64,000 nucleotides of DNA from Chloroflexota bacterium. Its GTDB lineage: Bacteria > Chloroflexota > Anaerolineae > UBA4142 > SHND01. The translations under genes and the position numbers were made by a program. Shown in pieces: positions 1-6,636 of the stretch; within the stretch, counting starts at the first letter, position 1; the number at the start of each line of letters is the position of its first letter. The stretch is from assembly GCA_004295045.1 (NCBI GenBank), contig SHND01000071.1:153968-217967 (forward strand). Direction: 5' to 3'. Below the pieces are notes generated by a model. It had not been told where the DNA came from and did not search any database. It saw nothing but the letters and a program-made list of their open reading frames with translations.

Positions 1-184
1 ACCCTATTTACACGATGTTTGAAGTGGTTGACCATTCATTGTTAGCTCGCCGACACAGCTATTGATTCGCCAAATCTGCGCATCGGTATTTGGCACAATC
101 GTATCCAGGCTAATAAATCCCCTCAACGCGCTATTCGTTGCATCACTCGTCGCGCTCAATTAATCGAGGCTCGTCCTGATGCGT

Positions 185-502
185 TCACGAAAGACCTTTC
201 GATGTGATCCCCACGATCTTTATTTCCAAACCATCAATTTGTTCAACGGTAACATTTATGATTTCATAGAGTTGATCCATGACCTGAGCAGCTGCGCCTT
301 GTGGAGTAATGTCTCGAATGGTCGTTTGTATGAGGACGCGGTTTCGCTCTAGATCATCAATAACCATTGGAGTCTCCAGCTGCGGTCGCATCTCCAGCTC
401 CGCTCCAATATCCAACGCTGCTTGAGATTTCTCCAAAGGATCGAACCCCACTACTTTTATTTCTATTCTGAAGGGGATTGCGTTGCGATTCATATCATCC
501 AT
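185..502 (-). CDS. hypothetical protein, about 105 aa
   Basis: I do not recognise this family. The open frame extends upstream to 607, but the ATG at 502 is preceded by GGAGGG about 11 bases away and is the better start; the upstream 35 residues look untranslated. The protein is soluble, has no signal peptide or membrane segment, and alternates short hydrophobic strands (RIEIKVVGF, NRVLIQTTI, LEIKIVGI), suggesting a small alpha/beta fold. It lies just downstream of the GT-C-like gene on the same strand, with about 110 bases between them. No function is proposed. Confidence 0.5.
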   Translation of the reverse strand: MDDMNRNAIPFRIEIKVVGFDPLEKSQAALDIGAELEMRPQLETPMVIDDLERNRVLIQTTIRDITPQGAAAQVMDQLYEIINVTVEQIDGLEIKIVGITSKGLS

Positions 503-616
503 CCTTTGGTGATCCCTCCAAATTGTGGCGTTTATTTTACTATGCTGGATCCTACTACATGAAAAGCATTGCGGATATAGCTCTTGTGACCCACCTGAGG
601 TGTTCACCAGAATCCT

Positions 617-2590
617 TCACCGCACACGATACAAACTCAACTCTCCATTCTCGTACACCAGCGCCGACCCCGCGCGTGTTTTTACGAATTGTTCTTGAGG
701 TGAATTGCGCGGCGCGACCACATAATCAATTTCCCAGAAATCCAAGAACGCGTCGAGAAATTTCGGGTCCGCATGCGGATCATAAAAGCGGTCAATTTGT
801 TTGCCGCGCGCGTCCTCGTCTTTTTGCGCGTCGTTCGTGAGCAAGCGCGCGTTATACGTGTACGCCGAAGCATAGCGCGTAATGTCGCGCGGCAGCAGAA
901 TCGTTGAGGGCTTGTGAAGCGTCAGGCGCAGTTCGTTCATCATATCCTGCACGGTGGGCGGCAGCACATCGGGTTGAAACGTCACCGCAGCGCGCCGCCA
1001 ATTCAAAGAGGACAACGTCAAGGGAATGAGAATCAGCAAGATCAGCGCGAGCGAAATTTTCGCGGGAGTCCATTTTGCGGCGCGCCAGCTGCGCCATTCC
1101 AAAAGCGTTGCGGTGAGGATGAACGCGACGGGCAAGCCCCACGTCATGCGCCACAACTGCCACGGCGTCAGCAGTTCGCCCAAAAGGCGCGCGCCGATTG
1201 GATTGAACAACAAGGCGAGCGGCAGCAGCGTCGCGCCCCATAAAAATTGAACGCGCACATCCGAGCGCACACGCGCGGCGAAAAAAACGAGCAGCGCGAA
1301 CGCAAGCAAGATCAACGGCTGCGCGACCAACTTGGGATCGGCGAGATAAAGTGGCGGAAACAGCAAGAGGCGCCCCGCGCTCAAACGCAGCGCCGCTTCC
1401 ACTTCGGGCGAATCCACCGTAAAAACGGCGGGCAGCGTCGTCGCGCGCATCACGAACGGCACGAGCAGCGCGGGCAAACTTGCCAAGACAAGCCAGAGCC
1501 AACGGCGGCGCGGAAAAGACGCGCGCGAAATGAGATTGAACAGCGCGAATCCGCCGAGCGACAGCACGACCAAAAATAAACTCACGGGATGCACCCACAG
1601 TCCCGCGATCATCGCCGCGCCGTATGTAAACCAATTTGCAAATGTTCCCTCATTCAGAAATTTCCACGCGAACATCAGCGCAATCGGCAGCACGATCAGC
1701 CACACCAAAAATTTATCTTGCGCGCTGCGCGTGAAAAAACCGTTGCCCCAACCTTCGCCACTCGCAAAGGTGACAAAGATCAGCATTTGAACGCAAACTG
1801 CGAGCAGCGCGGCGCGCGCTGTTCCAAAAAAAGTTCTGCCCCACGCGTACAAGCTGAGCAAGCCGAGCGGCGCAAGCAGCACGGGCAGAATCTCGCGCAA
1901 AACCATCACCACATCCGCGTTCAACCATTCGCCCAGAAATGCCTGCAAAAAAATCCAGACGTGGAACGCGTACCGAATGCTATAGCGCGCTTCCGACGCG
2001 GCGATCAGTTGAAAGCGTTCGCTGCCGATGAACTGCTGTGTGATTTGCAGATACATCCAATCATCGCCGTTGCGCCCGCTGTGCGCGACGACATACGCGA
2101 CGATGAGGCACAATGCAGCAAGCGCGAGTTCGAAAAAAATTTCTGCGCGTGAAATGGGAATGCGCTGCGGCGCGCGGCGCCATTCGCGTATGAACGCGCC
2201 AAACAGCAATGCCCACAGCACGATGACAAAGACGACGCGAAACGCGAACCAATTCGCGCCGACGAGTTGGAGCGCCGTCGCGGGAAGCGCCCACAGCGCG
2301 AGACTGAAAACAAAAAATATTGGAATCCGCGCGAGCGAAAGAGGTTGCGGTGAGGTGAAAAGAATTTTGGCGGCGAAGAATCCGGGTAAGAGGAAAATAG
2401 AAACGAGTCCGAGCGCGAGCGCGAGTGTGGATTCGAATACGCGCGGTTGAATGGCAAGCAGCGTCGCGGTGAGTACGAAAAGAGTCAGCGGAAAAAAATG
2501 CCAAACGCGCCGTAACGGCGCGCTGGCGTGGGGAATCCAAGTTGAGGTGGGCGCGGCGCGTGACACGGCGCTATTCGCCCCCCCCTCCAT
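617..2590 (-). CDS. polytopic membrane protein, GT-C glycosyltransferase-like
   Basis: A 657-residue protein with about a dozen hydrophobic segments. The loop after the early helices carries an acidic pair (GRNGDDWMYLQ), the position where GT-C enzymes that use lipid-linked sugars keep their catalytic acidic residues. The C-terminal 120 residues are a soluble extracytoplasmic domain. The architecture and the DDW motif resemble the protein at 58779-60809 (SDDFWYDAV), so the two are likely paralogs. The start overlaps the 3' end of the upstream LysM lipoprotein gene by 20 bases, and a run of 8 G (coding strand) lies in the overlap, so translational coupling is likely. Donor and acceptor are unknown; transferase activity is inferred from topology and motif only. 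Confidence 0.65.
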   Translation of the reverse strand: MEGGANSAVSRAAPTSTWIPHASAPLRRVWHFFPLTLFVLTATLLAIQPRVFESTLALALGLVSIFLLPGFFAAKILFTSPQPLSLARIPIFFVFSLALWALPATALQLVGANWFAFRVVFVIVLWALLFGAFIREWRRAPQRIPISRAEIFFELALAALCLIVAYVVAHSGRNGDDWMYLQITQQFIGSERFQLIAASEARYSIRYAFHVWIFLQAFLGEWLNADVVMVLREILPVLLAPLGLLSLYAWGRTFFGTARAALLAVCVQMLIFVTFASGEGWGNGFFTRSAQDKFLVWLIVLPIALMFAWKFLNEGTFANWFTYGAAMIAGLWVHPVSLFLVVLSLGGFALFNLISRASFPRRRWLWLVLASLPALLVPFVMRATTLPAVFTVDSPEVEAALRLSAGRLLLFPPLYLADPKLVAQPLILLAFALLVFFAARVRSDVRVQFLWGATLLPLALLFNPIGARLLGELLTPWQLWRMTWGLPVAFILTATLLEWRSWRAAKWTPAKISLALILLILIPLTLSSLNWRRAAVTFQPDVLPPTVQDMMNELRLTLHKPSTILLPRDITRYASAYTYNARLLTNDAQKDEDARGKQIDRFYDPHADPKFLDAFLDFWEIDYVVAPRNSPQEQFVKTRAGSALVYENGELSLYRVR

Positions 2591-4088
2591 CGGCGATGAT
2601 GCCGTTCACATTTTCGAGGCGTTGATTTTCCGCCGTGCGCGTCGCGCTTTTGCGCGCCATCGCACCATTGTATTCTTGCGAATCGCCGCTGAACGTCCAG
2701 TCGGAGAGCTGCATTGGTATTTTTGGGTCGTCCGCCGCGATCCATTGCCCATTATACAAACGCGCAAAATGCACATGACTCGTCTCGGCTGCACCGCCCT
2801 GACAGGAAGGATGACCAATGTGATCGTTTGTCTTTACCTTTTGCCCCACGTTCACGCGTTCCTCGTCGTAAATGTGCATATACAACAATGCCCAGCCCGT
2901 GCCTTGAAAACCATCGCCGTCCAAATCTTGAACGACGCGCCCATTTTCCGCCGAGGTGATGACGCCCGATGTCGCCGCGACCACCCAATACTGTGAGGGC
3001 CAACACGAACCCGCCTGATCCGCCGGCGCCAAGTCCACTGCCGCCCACGGACTGCCATCCACCCAACCCGCATGCGGTCCGCCGGTAAAGTACCACAATT
3101 TTCCATCTTCGAGCGGCAAACGCAAAGTCGGCTGCTTTAAATCTTTTGGCAGCAGTGGTTTCACTTGATACTGGAACGGGTCGCCAAATAATTTTTCGTA
3201 CGTCGCGCGAAAGCCATCGGACGCGACGCGTTTTTGCCATTCATCCCACGTCGTGCTTTTTGCCAGAACATTTTGGATCGCCGCCGTGCCGGGATTTATT
3301 TCCCACGCCAGCCGCGCGCGCTCGCCATCTGCAAATTCTACAAGCCCCTGCTTGCCCGACAATTTTCCGTAATATCCCGCGTTGAGTTGATTCGCCGCCC
3401 ACGCCGCTTGCCGATATAAATTTTCGCGCGCGCCATCTTGCAAACCAAAGGGAAACGCGATTTGTGTGCCGCTCAACGCGGATGAGGTCACCCAGCCGCC
3501 TTCCATTTCCAACAACGCGAGGAGTACGCGCGGTCCCACGCTGAACCGTTCGGCAACGAGTTGCAGAATGTCCGCGCCCGAACGCTGTTCGCGGTCCACC
3601 GTTTCCACGTACGACGCAAGATAGCTGTTTGGATATTTTTCGACGAACGCTTTGATGTCAAAATTTTTGTACGCAGGTCCGTACACCACTTCACTGTCGG
3701 GAACGATTTTTTCAGACGGTCCGACGCGCTCAACAAAGGTCGGAATCTTTAGCGTTTGCCCGACCTGAAGCGAATTCGGATTCGTCAAATTGTTTGCCTT
3801 CATCAATTCTTCCAACGAAATGTTATAGCGCGCGCTGATCGCGCCGAGCGTGTCGCCGTTGCGAACTTTGTATTCGGTAAAAACCGGTCCGGGCGTTGGG
3901 GAGGGCGCGAGCGTCTCGGTTGGTTCGGGTGTCGCTGTCGGCGTTGCAGGATCGCCAAAGGGCAAAGACAGGAGGGGACGCGGCGTCGCCGTCGGACGCG
4001 CGCCGGGCAGCGCGGTGGGCGCCGGTTGATTCGCGCACGCCGCAAGAAAAATTGAGCAAAGGATCAAGCACAAAAGGGATCGCATCAT
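2571..4088 (-). CDS. LysM-domain lipoprotein with M23-like C-terminal domain
   Basis: A 505-residue envelope protein. Residues 1-19 form a lipoprotein signal with lipobox LAAC, followed by a Pro/Thr-rich spacer. A LysM peptidoglycan-binding domain lies at about 72-117 (YKVRNGDTLGAISARYNIS). The C-terminal 150 residues resemble M23/LytM endopeptidases: the HxH motif is present (SHVHFARLYNG) and an upstream aspartate is kept (WAAVDLAP). However, the zinc-binding His four residues before that Asp is Trp, so peptidase activity is doubtful and a cell-wall-binding role is possible. The promoter TTGTCA-16-TACAAT ends only a dozen bases before the ATG, giving a very short leader. Confidence 0.8.
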   Translation of the reverse strand: MMRSLLCLILCSIFLAACANQPAPTALPGARPTATPRPLLSLPFGDPATPTATPEPTETLAPSPTPGPVFTEYKVRNGDTLGAISARYNISLEELMKANNLTNPNSLQVGQTLKIPTFVERVGPSEKIVPDSEVVYGPAYKNFDIKAFVEKYPNSYLASYVETVDREQRSGADILQLVAERFSVGPRVLLALLEMEGGWVTSSALSGTQIAFPFGLQDGARENLYRQAAWAANQLNAGYYGKLSGKQGLVEFADGERARLAWEINPGTAAIQNVLAKSTTWDEWQKRVASDGFRATYEKLFGDPFQYQVKPLLPKDLKQPTLRLPLEDGKLWYFTGGPHAGWVDGSPWAAVDLAPADQAGSCWPSQYWVVAATSGVITSAENGRVVQDLDGDGFQGTGWALLYMHIYDEERVNVGQKVKTNDHIGHPSCQGGAAETSHVHFARLYNGQWIAADDPKIPMQLSDWTFSGDSQEYNGAMARKSATRTAENQRLENVNGIIADGGGGE

Positions 4089-4100
4089 TAACGGTATCGC

Positions 4101-4128
4101 ATTGTATCAATTTGAGTTCGTGTGACAA
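4101..4128 (-). promoter_or_regulatory. promoter of the LysM lipoprotein gene
   Basis: On the minus strand TTGTCA (4128-4123) is separated by 16 bases from TACAAT (4106-4101). The predicted transcription start is about 6 bases before the ATG at 4088. It overlaps the divergent promoter at 4112-4140. Confidence 0.55.
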
Positions 4129-4140
4129 GTGGTGTATTGT
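4112..4140 (+). promoter_or_regulatory. promoter of the EEP-family gene
   Basis: TTGAGT (4112-4117), 17-base spacer, TATTGT (4135-4140). The predicted transcription start falls at about 4147-4149, right at the ATG at 4150, so the mRNA would be leaderless. Its -35 box sits inside the spacer of the divergent promoter. Confidence 0.55.
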
Positions 4141-4149
4141 TTGTCCGGT

Positions 4150-4923
4150 ATGTCATACACGTTACGTTTTTGTTCTTGGAATATCCAGGTCGGCATGAAA
4201 CGCGCGCAGCTCATGGAAATTGTGCGCGCCTACGCCGATTTTCAAAAGCTCGATTTGGTCGCGCTTCAAGAAACTTCGGCGCTGGGCACGCGCCCCGATG
4301 CTGCCAGCATTGCCGAGATTTTAGGCGCGACCTTTACTTCGTACCAAAATGTCTATCATCATCACGGCGCGCGTCCGCAGGGCAATGGCTTGGTGTGGAA
4401 TACGCGGCGCATCCAGATGCACGCGGTCGAACAGCATCTTTTGCCGCGCGTGCAGCAAACGAAAATCTCGCGGCTCGAACGCGCCGCGCTCCGTCCGCTC
4501 AATCGTCAAAACCGAATGAATGTTGTCGCGGAGGGCGCGTTTGATGGATTGTCACTGCGTGTTTGTTCGGCGCATCTCGATGTGTTGGGCTTGCGCTTCA
4601 AACGCCAACAGTTTCACGCCGTCTTGGAAGAATTGCGCCGTCGTCCCGCCGTAGAGTTGATGATTCTCGCGGGCGATTTCAACACCTTTCGCATTGGCGG
4701 CAGACCGAATTGGAATGGACTCAAACGCGAAGCCGCCGAATTGGGACTGCGCGCGATCTCGGATGAAATTGCATGGACGCAAGCGGTGCGCTCTCTGCGC
4801 TTTCGTCAAAAGTTGGACGAAATTTTTGTCGCGAGCAGTCATCCCTTTCGGTCGCGCGTCTGGACGCTGGACGTGAACGGGTCTGACCATCTGCCGGTCT
4901 TTGCCGAAATCGTGATTGCATAG
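4150..4923 (+). CDS. endonuclease/exonuclease/phosphatase family protein
   Basis: A 257-residue member of the EEP superfamily, metal-dependent phosphodiesterases that include DNase I-like nucleases and phosphatases. The family motifs are in order: the N-terminal Asn strand (RFCSWNIQVG), the metal-binding Glu (DLVALQETS), the catalytic strand (ILAGDFNTF) and the C-terminal GSDHLPVFAEI with the Asp-His pair. No signal peptide is seen, so it is probably cytoplasmic. The ATG at 4150 is preferred over the in-frame ATG at 4129 because the -10 element ends at 4140. The substrate cannot be told from sequence. Confidence 0.8.
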   Translation: MSYTLRFCSWNIQVGMKRAQLMEIVRAYADFQKLDLVALQETSALGTRPDAASIAEILGATFTSYQNVYHHHGARPQGNGLVWNTRRIQMHAVEQHLLPRVQQTKISRLERAALRPLNRQNRMNVVAEGAFDGLSLRVCSAHLDVLGLRFKRQQFHAVLEELRRRPAVELMILAGDFNTFRIGGRPNWNGLKREAAELGLRAISDEIAWTQAVRSLRFRQKLDEIFVASSHPFRSRVWTLDVNGSDHLPVFAEIVIA

Positions 4924-4925
4924 CG

Positions 4926-4949
4926 TGCGACAAATTTGAAATTTGTCGT
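4926..4949. terminator. inverted repeat between convergent genes
   Basis: Perfect 10-base arms CGACAAATTT / AAATTTGTCG around a single base, between the converging 3' ends of the EEP gene and the adaptor gene. There is no T-run, so a terminator role is uncertain. Confidence 0.35.
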
Positions 4950-4952
4950 AAC

Positions 4953-6113
4953 CTACTCAATCACAATGATCGCGCCTTCGCTCACGCCGCTTTGAATTTC
5001 TGTTTCGTTTCCGTCCGAGACGCCCGTTTGCACAACCACGTTGCGCGTATTATTCCCCTCTTTCACCACCACGATTTTCTGCGTCCCCGCATTTTTAATC
5101 GCGCGCGCGGGCACGCGCAGCACATTTTTCTTTTCAATGGTTGCAATGTTCAGCGTCGCGCCCATGCCGGGGCGGAGTTCGAGTTCAGTGGGTTCCAGCG
5201 TGATGATCGCGTGATACACCGTCGCGCCGCGATCATTCGACGCGGCGGGAAAGAGCCGCGTAACTTGTCCTTGTGCCGTCTCGCCCGGAAACGCGTCGAA
5301 ACGCAGCTCCACCGTCTGCCCTTCCCTCACTTCGGCAATGTCAATTTCGTCAATGTCCGCCAACAGTTCCAAATTTCCAACGTCTGCCAGTGTGACGATA
5401 GGATTAAAGCCGCCCATCAGTTCGCCCGGTCTTGTTTTTACTTCAATCACGGTGCCATCGAACGGCGCTTTGATCTGCGTTTCCTCCAACGCCTCGCGCG
5501 CATTCTGTAAATCCAATTTTGCATTTTCTATCGCGCGCTGCAGCCGGTCTAAATCGGTTTGAGAGGTGCCGCGCGTTTGCCGTTCAAAATTCGCGCGCGC
5601 GATCTCATAATCGCTTTGCGCGAGTTCTTTGCCGATGCGATTGTCGTCGCTCGCTTCTTTTTTGTAACGATCCTCCGCCGCCGCGAGCGCAAGCGCCGCT
5701 TTTTTCAAGCTCTGCTGCGCGATTTCCAATTCGGCAGCGGGCGGCGGCTGCTGCGCTTGCGCGAGTTCATCTTGACGCGCGTCGAGATTCATTTGCGCTT
5801 GCTGGACGCGTCGTTCCGCTTCGGTGCGATCCAATTCCGCGAGTACGTCGCCCGCTTTTACGTCGTCGCCTTCTTTTACATTGACAAGTTTTACCAAGCC
5901 CGAAAAGGGAAATGCGAGTTGCACACTATTTTTCGCGCGTACGCGCGCGTTCGCGTTCACCGTCGCTTTGATGTCGCCGCGCGAGACGACGGCGGTTTGC
6001 TGCGCGCGCGCGTTCGGCTGATTGAAATAAAAATACGCGCCGATGGCGACGAGTGCAACAAGAACTATGAGCCCAATCCACAAGAGAGGGCGGCGAAAAA
6101 GTTGTCGAATCAT
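4953..6113 (-). CDS. HlyD/MacA-type membrane fusion (periplasmic adaptor) protein
   Basis: A 386-residue adaptor protein. Residues 9-31 are an N-terminal membrane anchor followed by YFNQPNARAQQTAVVSRGD. A lipoyl-like half-motif follows (AFPFSGLVKLVNVKEGDDV), then a long alpha-helical hairpin rich in Ala, Gln and Glu (about residues 95-200), the second lipoyl half (IKAPFDGTVIEVKTRPGEL) and a beta-barrel region. Such proteins join an ABC or RND transporter to an envelope exit route, and MacA-like ones also occur in monoderms. No MacB-type permease or ATPase lies in the window, so its partner is elsewhere or unknown. It overlaps the upstream small gene by 4 bases (ATGA). Its N-terminal 45 residues are duplicated in that neighbour. 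Confidence 0.85.
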   Translation of the reverse strand: MIRQLFRRPLLWIGLIVLVALVAIGAYFYFNQPNARAQQTAVVSRGDIKATVNANARVRAKNSVQLAFPFSGLVKLVNVKEGDDVKAGDVLAELDRTEAERRVQQAQMNLDARQDELAQAQQPPPAAELEIAQQSLKKAALALAAAEDRYKKEASDDNRIGKELAQSDYEIARANFERQTRGTSQTDLDRLQRAIENAKLDLQNAREALEETQIKAPFDGTVIEVKTRPGELMGGFNPIVTLADVGNLELLADIDEIDIAEVREGQTVELRFDAFPGETAQGQVTRLFPAASNDRGATVYHAIITLEPTELELRPGMGATLNIATIEKKNVLRVPARAIKNAGTQKIVVVKEGNNTRNVVVQTGVSDGNETEIQSGVSEGAIIVIE

Positions 6114-6634
6114 TTTTGTTGTGTGAATTTTACATTGGCTTGCAGCGACACGCTCGGCAGTGCAGCCCAGGCGGCATCGTACAACGTCAATTGCAAATTG
6201 TACGATGCGGCGGGGTCGGGGACGCGCAGAGAAAATGGTATGCGTTGCTGTCCAGCCTCAAGCGTGATAGGCGTAAACGAAGTTCCGACGACCTTGTCAT
6301 TCGCATCGCGAATTTCCGCCGCGAGCGCGAAATTGCCCGCGCGTTTCACCTCGACGCCGATGCTTGATGCTGCCGTTTGATTGGGCGCGCTTGCTTCCTG
6401 TTCGATTGTGAGCGGCAGACCATCTTGAAACGCAATCGTATTGGCAGGTACAAAATACAAAAATTCGGTTTCGCGTTCGAATCCGTCGCCGCGCGCGACG
6501 ATGGCGGTTTGCTGCGCGCGCGCGTTCGGTTGATTGAAATAAAAATACGCGCCGCCCGCGAAGAGTGCGAGGACGATAACGAGTCCAATCCAAAATAACG
6601 GACGACGGAGAAAAGAGAGGCGAGAATTTTTCAT
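6110..6634 (-). CDS. chimeric membrane-anchored protein (adaptor anchor plus beta-sandwich domain)
   Basis: A 174-residue protein. Residues 1-50 nearly duplicate the anchor of the adjacent adaptor: both contain AYFYFNQPNARAQQTA and then V(A/S)RGD, and the DNA is almost identical for about 50 bases (6515-6565 against 5990-6040). The C-terminal 110 residues instead resemble the last 100 residues of the upstream propeller-lipase: KRAGNFALAAEI against KRAGKYAVSAEI, then a shared SF-P--L--G--PIP/PFS pattern and an ending LYDAAWAAL against LYSLDWAAF. It is two bases from the upstream gene and overlaps the downstream one by 4 bases, so it sits in one transcript. Function is unknown; it probably displays an Ig-like domain on the cell surface. 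Confidence 0.75.
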   Translation of the reverse strand: MKNSRLSFLRRPLFWIGLVIVLALFAGGAYFYFNQPNARAQQTAIVARGDGFERETEFLYFVPANTIAFQDGLPLTIEQEASAPNQTAASSIGVEVKRAGNFALAAEIRDANDKVVGTSFTPITLEAGQQRIPFSLRVPDPAASYNLQLTLYDAAWAALPSVSLQANVKFTQQK

Positions 6635-6636
6635 AG

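Noticed and set aside
4..160. Minus-strand open stretch of about 50 codons at the window edge
   Set aside because: Only a TTG could start it, no ribosome site is seen and an in-frame stop lies just upstream. It may be a gene fragment, but the evidence is too thin. Otherwise 1-184 shows nothing.
1247..2450. Plus-strand frames over the GT-C-like gene
   Set aside because: Their proteins are Arg/Gln-rich, with no motifs; the minus-strand frame gives a coherent membrane protein.
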